Assembly: GCA_049999805.1 (NCBI GenBank)
Contig: JBNGIO010004181.1
Location: 1 to 22,832 of the forward strand
Origin: Folioceros fuciformis
Taxonomy: Eukaryota > Anthocerotophyta > Anthocerotopsida > Anthocerotales
Reading direction: 5' to 3'
Length of the DNA stretch: 22,832 nt
The position numbers and the translations under genes were made by a program. The notes below the pieces were generated by a model, which saw only the letters and a list, made by a program, of their open reading frames with translations, was not told where the DNA came from and did not search any database. Below, in pieces: positions 10,536-20,500 of the stretch. Within the stretch, counting starts at the first letter, position 1. Every line of letters begins with the position of its first letter.

Positions 10536-12680
10536 TTAGGTCGACCTCCGCAATTTTGTGTTCAGAGGAGGCTCCTTGTAGGAGGCAATGCATGCGGTTG
10601 CCTTCCTCATTGGTCTTCCAGACACTGCACTTACAAGTGCGCGTTTCTGAGATAACTCTGGACTCTCCACTTTCAAAGCAACAGGGCTTAGTCCGTGGCG
10701 TGACCGTTTCATGTCCTTGTCTGTGTCGGGCTCCATCTTTGCTGCTACTCTTCGTCCATCGGTTCCACCAGTAGCACATGCCAAGTTCTCAGGTGAGCAA
10801 ACAGCGTCCATAACCACACCACTTGGTCTTCGAACACGTCCCTGCCTCTGGAGCTTGACAGCTGGCTTCATATCATCTTCTGCTGTACCTGATGCGCCTG
10901 CGCTGCCACTTTCTGACATCAAGGACGAGCTTTCAAACCCATCAGCTGGGCTATCTCCCCTTGCTGAGCTGGAGACCGTTTCATCTCCTTCACACAATCT
11001 GTCCATGCCCTCATGCTCCACAGCTTTATATTGCCGCCTGTTAATACTCTTGGGTACAGCCAAGAGCGCCTCTTGTGGAACCTTACATGGATCTTCCTTG
11101 GTTGCTAAAGTACCCCTTGACCTCAGGCTCAGCCTGCCGACAATTTGGAACAAGACTTGATTAAACCTCTCTCACCTCCACCTTCAAAACTTTTCGCTGC
11201 AATATGATGTACTCCACAGTGGTTGACAGTACCTTCTATACGTCGGGGGCTCATTCTTCATGCACGCAGACTCACTGCTACCTGGTCTAGAATTTTGCAT
11301 GTCCTCCAATAGCTGACCTGCAGGGCAGATGTCTAGTCACATGTTCTCAACACCAGATAGTGCCCCGAAAAGGGTATAAACGGAAAGGCACCTGGGGTCA
11401 TGCTATGCCTTTTGGTCGAAGACGCCTTACTCCGAGCTCTCAATGTTGTGGTCGAGCCTTTGCACACATTCTGCACATACACATACCCACCATAAACGAG
11501 CCACAATGGGAAACAACGCCGATTAGAACTCATCAGAACAACCATACCTGCATCTGCTTGTCCATAAGGAGCATATTTCGGCTGTGTTCTAATTCTTCAA
11601 GTCTAAGCTGCAAGTAGTTTCGAGCGTCAGTATACATCAAGGGACCATACCCCTAATAGCGTCATTGCCAATGGCAAGTTTCTAAGGTCAATGAATGTAC
11701 ATCCCTAGTGCATATCGTCTATTGCTAGGACACTTGCACGCGTCATCAGGGATAACGCTTTCCCTGCTGCCACGGGACATGGGTACAATATGGTTAGACT
11801 AGAAATGGCAGTTTCATTTGCATACCCGAAGCTCAGCTTCCATGACCCTGAACATTGACGTCATCTGGTTGTACTCATGCTGCAAAATTTTCATCTGTAG
11901 AAGTCCAGCAGGTAACATGAGCTAAACACCTCTCACACGCACAAGGTCCACCACCCGACAAACAAATCTTTGTGCACAAGCGGACGGAGGTTGGTATTAC
12001 TTGCTCCCTCAGTTGAAGATTTTCCTGCCGACGCCAACATGATCAGGCTGTCATGGACTTTTGACACTCGAGAACGAAAAAGTGAGCATGGCAGGAAGGA
12101 GAGGCTACTTTGGCTGGTCTTTGTAGTGGTTTAGGCACTAGCACAAAGGTTTTGTTCTAACCTTGGACAGCCTAGTGTTGTGAAATATGATCTCCTCGTT
12201 CACAGCGGCTCTACGATGCAAATTGAAGGTGTACTCCCTTTGAAGCTTTTGCACCTGCTCAGTCTGCGCTGCAATTATTGCACTAAGACCTTCGGTTTAA
12301 GGAGAACATGGGGAAGAGGTACAGAGCGAACTAGGTTCTCGCTGCAAAACTGCAAGGTCTGCCGACACATGAAACTGGGAAAGGATACTCCTTCTCGGAC
12401 AACAATTTCGTCAACGTGAAAATTTCCTGCACCATACAACATTGAAGACAAGCTTGATGCACTAACACATTGCAGCAAAAGTGGCCACTTTAGAGCCACG
12501 GATTGGAAACAAAAAAAAGAATTGGTACAGCAGCCACACCTTCTCTAGTTCCTTGTCTTTGCTGGAAGGAATTAAATTATCCAGGCTGGCCGTAAACAGC
12601 GGCAAGTTTGTCAGATCCGACAGACGCCTCCTGTGACTTGGGGTGGCAGAGGCGCGCTTCCCTTGCCTGTCGCCCCCCAT
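10536..12680 (-). CDS. Shugoshin-like centromeric cohesion protector
   Basis: Shugoshins recruit PP2A to centromeres and protect cohesin from separase. The model is 12680-12540, 12426-12389, 12341-12323, 12263-12162, 12024-12001, 11894-11826, 11607-11548, 11312-11233, 11133-10536 (TAA), giving 376 aa in one frame. Residues 1-47 carry RRRLSDLTNL, like the start of plant SGO proteins. Residues about 48-160 form a coiled coil (LSKENLQLREQ, MKILQHEYNQM, LRLEELEHSRNM), the expected PP2A-binding and dimerisation region. The last exon is a Ser/Glu-rich disordered tail ending in GRPMRKA, then SYKEPPLNTKLRR, the basic shugoshin C-terminal motif that binds phosphorylated H2A in the family. The 38-bp and 19-bp exons are chosen by frame and splice signals, with introns of 47 and 59 bp, and are the least certain part. 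The 24-bp exon ENLQLREQ is better supported. An insertion-free alternative near the N-terminus is possible. Confidence 0.82.
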
Positions 12681-12728
12681 AACGGTTGTAATACCGTATG
12701 GAGCGATTTTGTCTTGGTGCCCTATCTC

Positions 12729-12764
12729 TCTATCTATCTATCTATCTATCTATCTGTCTATCTA
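12729..12764 (+). repeat. TCTA tetranucleotide microsatellite
   Basis: About eight to nine TCTA units with one TCTG interruption lie just upstream of the shugoshin-like start codon at 12680. The tract probably falls in its 5' UTR or core promoter and is likely length-variable between individuals. Confidence 0.9.
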
Positions 12765-13961
12765 CTGTCTTTCCCTTACCCACTATGCGGCGACTCCATC
12801 GCAGCCAGGAGAAGATGGGCAAACTGCTTTCAAACAAGTGTAGAAGAAACCAGACCTGTTCATTCCGCTGCAGACACGCCGAAGACCCAGCGACAGAAAC
12901 GGTGCAACCATCAATCACACCGTGAACACAGGTAACCCGGACGGCTCATTCGGCACAGTACATCGTTCCTCTTCGGCCAAGCGAGGTTCACCGCTGCCTT
13001 GCTCTTGTCCTCAATGTGATCACAGGCACCCAGGCAAGTGGTTAGACACCAATGTTGCCCCGCATCAGTGATCCTGCTGCTGACGTTCAGGTCTCAACTC
13101 CAGCCTGCCGCTTGACGGCTGGAGAGGGTCAAATTCCGGCAATCACCATTCCCTTCCTGCTGCATTTCAAATGTCTCCGCCTGCTGATGAGCCGTGAAAT
13201 CGAGGCAAATAATGATCGTACCGGTAAATCCACGCTATGTCCTCTTCCACAATGTCCAAGAGCTGCCCTCCAGGTATGCAATGCAAGCAGAGAAGAGGAG
13301 CTGAACGCGGTCGCGAAAGCACGCCTCGGCCGAAACCGCACAAAATTTTCGAAGGCCAGCCCGCTCCAACTTTCAACGGCTACCTAGTTTCTTGGGAACC
13401 GTTTGCGCCTCGTAGCCCCGACTACGTGCACCCCTGTCATTGGGGTCATATACAGTAATGTTGCGAAGCGTGAATTGTTAACAATTCATACAAAACGATA
13501 ATATTGAAACTTAACTGGTAATTGTAGTGCATTGTAGAACGAACGTTGTGAAACGTGAATTGCGAGGCATCTTGTGCATGGAACGAAGCGAAGCATCCTT
13601 TGCATGGATGAAGTCTGTCGTCAGCGGCTGCTGATAGAACTTGGCTTGCGGACATCACCAGTTGTGTATATGGGATGGATCTGATTTCACTAGATTTATT
13701 ATTTGTGTATGTTGACAATGTTCTGTTTAGCACCTCAGCCAATCTCATGGCATGCGTCAAGCAGTAATTCCAGTCGTGAGAAAGATATAGACGATCGATT
13801 TTCGCGATGTGAGGAAGAGGTCCGAGCAAGACTTGACTCAATTTCTGGGTACTTGGTAACTTGCACAGCAGTCCATAGCTCAGGCAAGGGTCCAAATTAG
13901 GCGAGTTAGGTTTCTGCATCGTGAAGACATGGAAGTTTGTGGCGCGACGAAGCAGCATGGG
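12765..13961. other. Intergenic: shugoshin 5' flank and F-box gene 3' flank
   Basis: No conserved protein or RNA gene is visible. Open frames on both strands (for example the - strand frame 13446-13958) show no domain and overlap short repeats, so they are probably chance. The left part should contain the shugoshin-like promoter, and the right part the F-box 3' UTR. Confidence 0.4.
13461..13607. repeat. Palindrome plus short direct repeats downstream of the F-box gene
   Basis: TGAATTGTTAACAATTCA at 13471-13488 is a perfect 18-bp palindrome. The adjoining word TTGCGAAGCGTGAATTG (13461-13477) recurs as TTGTGAAACGTGAATTG at 13546-13562. A second pair, GCATCTTGTGCATGGA and GCATCCTTTGCATGGA, lies at 13567-13582 and 13592-13607. 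The cluster might be a decayed miniature inverted-repeat element; no target duplication was identified. Confidence 0.65.
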
Positions 13962-15235
13962 TCAATGTATTATGCTATCCAATGTAGGGAAGAACACTCC
14001 AATTTCATCGGAATAACACTTGAAGTTATGGTCCACAAATGATGGAAAACGAGGGAGCCACTGCCACAACCTCTGCTGAAAATGGTACACGAGAACAGCT
14101 GTGCTTGCTGATCCCCCGCCTGTGAAGTACAACAAGTCCCCCTGCCCAATGCATCTAAACTCCTCAAAATTGACCTTTTGCAAAAACATCTTGCAAATGG
14201 ATTTAGGCATTTTGTCCACCTCCACCCATTTCTCTTCGTGTGCCTCATCAAGCTCCCAGATGCGAATAGGCCCCTTGGAGTAGTGCAGACCTCGTTCCCA
14301 GCAGTTATCAATCCCTCCAACCATGAGGAGACGACCATGACGCTCCACCAAGTGGGGTTCCACCACATACCTTGCACACAGTTCACGTAACGACCAGGGC
14401 CATGAATTCGATGCTCATCCGGGGATCCCACTACGTCATAAGCGAAGCCAATGACGCCAGCAAGTAGCGCAGAGACGAGGTGAGGAATAAAGGTGATAAT
14501 TGTTGGTAGGTACCTGGGCACTGGAACTGGTAACTCCCCCCACGCTGAGTTAGCGACATCGTATTCGATGATTCTGTTGGGCAACCTGGCCATTCCATAC
14601 AGGTGTGTGCCATTCACAAACACGCCAAGCTCGTCCTCATAGCCAACAAGTCCACGGGGAAGCCTGCCACCGTAAGTCCATCGGCCGGTGGCGGAGCTGT
14701 ACACGTCTGTCATTCGATCCTCACAGAAGCTGCGGTCTGCAATCACTATGGTGAATGTCCTGGAACCCTTGTCGACAGCCATGCCTGCCAGGAAAGGAGG
14801 ACCCAAAGGACGCCGGTGCGGCAAGCACGGCAATTTGCAGAATGCTTTCCGACCATTGTAAATAGGGTTGCACACATAGAAGACAGAGCTGTAAGAATCG
14901 ATGGAGCAGAAGCAAAACAGCCCTCCTGCACTTGCGATGAGAGCGTACCTATCGTTGCTGGAGAGGAAAGGCATGAGAATCTGATGCCATCTACCCAGTG
15001 CGGGGTTGTAAGCAGCAACACATTCACACCCTCCCACTACAGAATGGAAGACGAACAAGGGCTGGCGAAGAGGGAGATGAGTGCGCTCATGCAAGTGCAA
15101 GAAGCTGGGAGACATGATCAGCGTGTTCCAAGCTTTGCAGGTGCCTCGGAGCTGAAGCAGGTTCAGGACGGGAAGTTTGGCAAGAATCCTTTCGATAAGC
15201 TCATTCGGAAGGCGACTCCAAATCTTGGAGTCCAT
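13962..15235 (-). CDS. F-box protein of the plant kelch-type family
   Basis: Probable substrate receptor of an SCF ubiquitin ligase. Exon 1 is 15235-14514 and exon 2 is 14370-13962 (TGA), giving 376 aa. The F-box is at residues about 4-50: IWSRLPNELIERILAKLPVL, then LRGTCKAWN. The rest resembles plant F-box/kelch proteins: YNPALGRWHQILMP, GGLFCFCSID, IEYDVANSAWGELPVPVPR, HGRLLMVGGI, IRIWELDE, KWVEVDKMP, LVYHFQQRLWQWLPRFP. Read without splicing, the frame changes between 14514 and 14370. A 143-bp intron with a strong AG/GTACCT donor and an AAG acceptor restores one frame across a conserved junction, so splicing fits better than a broken gene. A similar AAG acceptor is used in the neighbouring thioredoxin-fold gene. 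The ubiquitination target is unknown. Confidence 0.9.
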
Positions 15236-15246
15236 GTTCCATAAGC

Positions 15247-15572
15247 CTGCTCAGGCAATTTGCAACTGTGGCATCCGCAGATGCTACCACAGCACTCACC
15301 CTAACGCTGAAACCTGCAACATCACCATCTCCTTTTAGCAACCAATAGAGCCAAATCCTGAACCAGGCGGGCAGGCATCAGAAGAACGCAGTCCTGCTCT
15401 GGCAAGTCGGCGTCATTCAAGTCGCTTCGCATGTAGAGATCACAACAACACATGCCAGACTCAAGAACGAAGAACCCAAAGGGATGTGTACAGGCAGTGG
15501 CACAAACAGGGAACAGGGAGAAATTCGTCAACACACGTGCGAGGCCGAAGCCATAGGCGGAGGGCTACATAC
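15247..15572 (-). other. Possible 5' UTR intron of the F-box gene
   Basis: A strong donor (AAG/GTATGT) at 15573/15572 and an acceptor (GAGCAG/G) at 15247/15246 flank 326 bp directly before the F-box ATG at 15235. The segment has no open frame joined to the F-box start. The intron is predicted from splice signals alone. Confidence 0.4.
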
Positions 15573-15832
15573 CTTCAAGCCTGGGGCAGGCAAGGCCCAG
15601 GAGATTGAGGAAGAGAGGAAATGAACGAAGAGATGCGGTGCGGAACGTGCTTCCCGGAAGTCCACATCGAAGCACCTGCCCTTAAAAGCGGCATGTGCCA
15701 CCGCATCGCACCTCCAAGCTCGCTTTCCGTCGACGTACACACGTGGGTTGGCTGGACAGTTTAGCCTGCACCATTGCATAGGCAGGTCATCTGCAATCCT
15801 GTCCCGTCCCGCACACGTACTAAACTGCGACA
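15573..15832. promoter_or_regulatory. Shared upstream region of divergent F-box and thioredoxin-fold genes
   Basis: The two genes are transcribed away from each other, with start codons at 15235 (-) and 15833 (+). If the 5' UTR intron is real, both promoters fit into about 260 bp. I see no clear TATA box. Bidirectional activity is inferred from layout. Confidence 0.4.
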
Positions 15833-16827
15833 ATGGCGGCAGGCCGCCCCAAGGTGGATTTAGTCTCGGTAGTGTTGCCCGCGCTGCTGATAGCGGTAAC
15901 GGTGACACGCGGTACACGGGCTTTCACAATTCCGGTGCGCTACGACGGGTTTGTGCTACGCCCACAGCGGGGTGACGTGGTGGTGCTGGAGAAATTCATC
16001 GACCCACTATGCCCCGATTGCAAGCAGTCGTGGCCTGTGGTGAAACAGGTGATCCAGCGCTACGGCTCCGAGTTGCAATTCATCGGCCATCCCTTTGCGA
16101 ATCCGTATGCTCTCGTCTCCTCTGCTCTCGTTATGCCTTGTGCACTTTCTTTCGTACTAGCTTACTGGCCTTGTTTCTCACACCAGACTCCTCTGTGGCA
16201 TGTAAGGTTTCACCACAACGCCTTCTTGGCTTCAAGGCTGTTGCACGCCGCCCAGACAGTCAATTCATCGCTGGTGTATCCCTTGCTGGATCTCATCTAC
16301 CTGAATCAGGTTGGGAATTGGCTTTGCGTTGGCAGCCTGCAAGCTCATGCAGCCTTCCATCCGCACGCGGTTTTAGGGTACTTTTCTGCTTCACAGGATG
16401 CATTCTCGAATGACGACACAGCAAATGAATCTCCAGCCAGTGTGGTAGAGCGACTTGTGGCATTGGCCGGTGAGCTTGGGGCCTCCGTAGACAAATTCCG
16501 AGCGGCATTTGCAGATTCTGCAACAGATCAAGCGACTAGAATTTCTTTCAAGGTGAGCTTCTAACGGAGGGGAGATTCTGAATCAGTAGGGATTCGGAAT
16601 CAAACTGAGACTGATGGCCTTGGCTGTCTTTTCTGTCCTGCCAGTATGGATGCTCCAGAGTGGTAACCTCGACTCCGACGTTTCTGGTCAATGGCGTGTT
16701 GGTGGATGGAGCCGATGAAAAATGGAGCTTCGAACAGTGGGTCAAGTTGCTCGATCCTTTGGTTTACGGTCCCGCAGCAGCTGCGGTAGACACCAGGGCG
16801 CGTGGCTTCGCTCACCCTACGGCTTAA
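15833..16827 (+). CDS. Thioredoxin-fold (DsbA-like) secretory protein
   Basis: Four exons, 15833-16104, 16207-16309, 16397-16552 and 16645-16827 (TAA), join to 237 aa; introns are 87-102 bp. Residues 1 to about 30 have a basic start and a hydrophobic stretch (VSVVLPALLIAVTV), a likely signal peptide. Then come DGF (38-40), the thioredoxin-fold strand VVVLEKFIDPLCPDC with a CPDC motif at C60-C63, HPFANPFHHNAFLASRLLHA, and STPTFLVNG with the expected cis-Pro loop (P188), followed by WSFEQWVKLLDPLV. This order matches a conserved plant thioredoxin-superfamily group of unknown substrate. From memory, flowering-plant members often have CPDS, so a full CXXC here may indicate true redox activity; this needs alignment. 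The ATG has a good context (ACAATGGC). It converges on the bHLH gene. Confidence 0.92.
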
Positions 16828-16864
16828 CCAAGCTCGTCGTCGCTCCTGAGGGAAGGTCATTCCA

Positions 16865-16884
16865 AAGGTGCATGCATGCACCTT
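16865..16884. promoter_or_regulatory. Perfect 20-bp palindrome with CATGCATG core
   Basis: AAGGTGCATGCATGCACCTT equals its own reverse complement and starts 38 bp after the thioredoxin-fold stop codon. CATGCA is the RY element known to bind B3-domain factors (ABI3/FUS3/LEC2 group). In RNA it could fold as a hairpin in the 3' UTR. Either role is inference. Confidence 0.6.
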
Positions 16885-16900
16885 GCCAAGGGCCACAACT

Positions 16901-16917
16901 GTTGTAAATATTTTTGC
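16901..16917 (+). terminator. Candidate plant poly(A) upstream element of the thioredoxin-fold gene
   Basis: TTGTAAATATTTTTGC lies about 75 bp after the stop codon. TGTAA-type, U-rich elements are common before plant cleavage sites. No canonical AATAAA is present here. Confidence 0.35.
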
Positions 16918-17557
16918 TTATGTACAGCCGTTCCACAACTCGGAGAAGGCAAAGTAAGGTCAGAATACCTAGATGGTTAAATTCATTTTTGGGCGGCTCT
17001 AGACTAATAGTGTTACAACAAGAAGATCTGCTCGATGGGAGAAGAATGTCTTCTCAAGACCTAACCAGCAAGCCGCACGAACAGAGTTTTACACCTAACC
17101 AAAACTCCACCCATTCAGCAAAAAAAAAAGTGGAGAAAGGAGTTTCGGTCATGTTCCCTACAGTAAGATGAGGTTTGGACACCAGCGGAAGGCAGGATCA
17201 GGTTTGGCTGCAAGATTCTCTGAGGATGAGGAGTAGTTCCTAGCAGGAAACGGACGCTAGTTCTCCTTGAACTTCCTGCAAATTTATGTTGTCCGGTCGT
17301 TAGCACAAAACCGTTCGTAATGAGGGCCAACCTTGCTGCCAACATTAAAAACGAAACTTCTTACTTTCGCCAGAGCCGAGACGTGGAAGCAGAGCTCAAA
17401 GCAGTTAAGGGAAGTCGTCAGACTGCCAGATGAATGCCCAAAGTCATGACACAAGTTAGCGTCTTCACTGGGGAGGGAAGAGAGGGCTCCTCTCAGCATT
17501 CAAGAACGCAAGGTGCAGCAGTCGAGAACAAACCTGGTCATGCTCTTGACGGTCGGG
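16918..17557. other. Convergent 3' flanks of thioredoxin-fold and bHLH genes
   Basis: No gene is visible. There is an A9 run near 17121. The two genes end towards each other about 730 bp apart, and their 3' UTRs should lie here. Small open frames lack any recognisable feature. Confidence 0.4.
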
Positions 17558-20500
17558 CTATTGACCCCGTCTCGGAGAGTCATCTGTAGGTTTAACACCC
17601 GCCTTTGGTGATTTTGTGGACTCCGCTGATCCAGGGGTGGCCTTGTCCCCAGCACCTGCATCCCTAGCATCTCTAGTACCTCGTGTTTTGTCCGCTGCAG
17701 CACTTCCAGGTGCTGCTGCGCTGCTACTCACAACCACAGATTGTTCAGGTCGCTGCCTCTCAGCTGAGCTGCCCATGAGTCCAGCAGCAGGAGCTCCTTG
17801 GGTTCCCACTGTGGGAGGTCGATGACCATGGCTAGAGATGGCAGTGGCCAACGAAATTGGCATCAAACAAAGTCCCTTGCTCTGCAAAAACTGCATGGCA
17901 CTGCCCATGTCTTGCTCCATCAAACGTGCCACCTCCCGTTCTGTTAATGCAAGCCCCTCCGAAGGCGGGCCTGAGGCTCCGGCACTACGGCCGATACTTG
18001 CTGCCACAAAAGTACTAGACCCCTGATGATAATGAGCCAACTGTTAGTCAAACAGTTACGGTCCGGCTCGCAATCCATCTCGAAGGAGCCCATGTAAATT
18101 TTACGACTACCTCGGAGGGGAGATCAGCGACGAGAGGAGCGACAGCACCGGCTCCGCCCAATCTACTCATACTCAGTACCTGCAGAAGTGGAAAACGATC
18201 ATTCCACGAAAACCCACCACCTCAGTCAAATCAAAGCAGTCGAGTTGAGCGTCATAGAAGTACCTTCACTTGAAGCTGAAGAAACTTGACATAATCTATT
18301 ATCTCGTCCAGCATCGAGGCCTTATCAGTCTGCAACACAGAAGACAGGACGTGAAGGACGACCTTCATAGTTTCCACTCAAGCAAAACTCAAGAACCGAC
18401 CGTACCAACATCAACACAATCCGAGGTCCAAGTTGTACCTTGTTGGAGTTGGGCACGAGCTCTTGAAGAGATTTCATTCTTTCAGCTATCCTTTCTCTGC
18501 GGAGCTGATCACGAACAAAACACACTTCAAACACTTTCCTCAAAGCTCCTTGATCAAAGCACGATCCACGAAGACTGATGAGGAAATGAGTAGTTCTCGG
18601 CAGAGCAGCATACCCGCTCTGCAATACTGTGCGGATCCGTAGCTTGCCCCCGCCGTGCCCGTACCCGAGGTCTCGCAACCGCCGGAACACCCGGCGCTGT
18701 GGCTTGGTGCGGAGGAGGGCCAGGTTGGGCTCCATACATCGGGCTCCCTTGACCTTGAGATGGTGCATTAAGCCCCTGCTTAATGTCGAAAACGGTGGCA
18801 AGGCAATGAGAGATGCACAAAAGGAGCAGGTCGTTGCTGGGAACGGAATGCACAAATCCAATGCACACAGACCTGCTGATGTGTGGGTTGGCTCGCTATT
18901 CTGACCAGCGACGCGTGACCCCCTAACTGAAAAGGGGAATAGGGACCTGACGGCCCGTCTCGTCCCTGCAAGCATTGGACNNNNNNNNNNNNNNNNNNNN
19001 NNNNNNNNNNNNNNNNNNNNNNNNNNNNNNNNNNNNNNNNNNNNNNNNNNNNNNNNNNNNNNNNNNNNNNNNNNNNNNNNGGTCAGACACAGCTCTAAAG
19101 CACACGGGTGGCGCTGTTGGGCATTCAAAGCTACTGCTTACCGTGCCTCCAGCGCGGTTTTCCCTAGACATTTCCTCCTCATCCCGGGTTCGCTTTCCCA
19201 GAAGAGCTTCGCTGTTTCCGACTTCGGCTCCTTTACCTTGGCTCAAGGTCATGGGGAGAGGTGGAACTCCGCCCACATAGGGTTGCCGCCATGTGGGAGC
19301 GATGGGCGGAGGTGAGTGATCCCGAGGAGGCTGCTGCTGCCCTGCTGGAGAGCCTTCGCTTCCGCTACTTCCGATAGAGGGGGATCTCTGGAGCCTTGCG
19401 GGACCTGATGCCAGAGCTGCGAGGCGTGGGAAACACGTTAGGTCTGTGAGGATAGAACGGGAACGAGAAGGCAGTAAAAGATTGTCAGAAGCTTCCAGGA
19501 ACGAAGACAAACATACGTAGTCTACCTGAAAGATCTTGGAGTCCATGCTGCTGTGGAATGCGAGACAGCAACATCGGGTCGTCCGCTGAGTAGTGTAAAG
19601 TTTCCCCTGTCCTGGGATTGTCAGGGACGTCGTGCAGATCACCTCGGAGTGCGGAAAGTTGGTGCGCCCCGTGCGAGCCCTCCGGTACTCCTATTCCTGG
19701 GGACATGAGACACATGGTGAAGAGCTTTTGTGCTCCCATGGGGCCCATGTCCATCCCCGTCCCCGTTCCCCCCGCATTGAAATCCCAGACCCCATTGCCA
19801 CAAGTGGAGAAGGGGAACAACGGATCAAATAACTCGTCCATTGCAGGAGGAGGATGCTCCATCTGCTCGTAGTGCAGCGTCTGGTGCTGTGGCTGGTGCA
19901 TCATCCCCGCCATGCCGCCGGCGCCAATCGCCCCCAGGTGCACCCCGGCAAGAGCAGATCGGAATCCTCCGACCGCACCTGGAATTGAAAGCCGTGTTCC
20001 CAATACAGAACCCTGCTGCATATCACCGGAGAATCGGGGCAAATCTGCCTGCTGTTGCCAGCCCTGGGAGGTCAATGCACTGAGCGTAGCCTGCACAGAA
20101 GCTAGATTCGGGAAGGACGACAGCAGCGGGGCAGAAGAGCGATTGTGGCCACTGGGGTCATCTTCATACTGCTGTTGCTGCTGCTGCTGCTGCTGCTGCT
20201 GTTGTCTCCCTTGTTCTCCCCTGTCGTAGCTGGTCGTCAAGCCTGCAGGCAGATGTTGTGGCCTGCATCATCATCAGGAGAGTGGCATCAGGAGTTGTGA
20301 CAGCACAACGGCTGCCGAGACACTTGTGGAACAGTCCTGATGCGTGGGCGCTACGTGACAAAGTGTCAGATAAGAGTCGCCGGAATCCAGAGGTTCAAGC
20401 ATGAGAGATCTCAAGCTGACAATGCGTTCCTTGGTCAATCGCCATCCATAATCAAAGACACAGAAGGAGACAGCTGTGGACATGCACAACTACTCACTCA

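Noticed and set aside
13446-13958. 170-residue - strand open frame
   Set aside because: No domain, overlaps palindromes and short repeats, and lies where the F-box 3' UTR is expected.
13970-14370. Alternative C-terminus of the F-box frame in exon 2
   Set aside because: It lacks the conserved F-box/kelch C-terminal motifs, which appear in the other frame after splicing.
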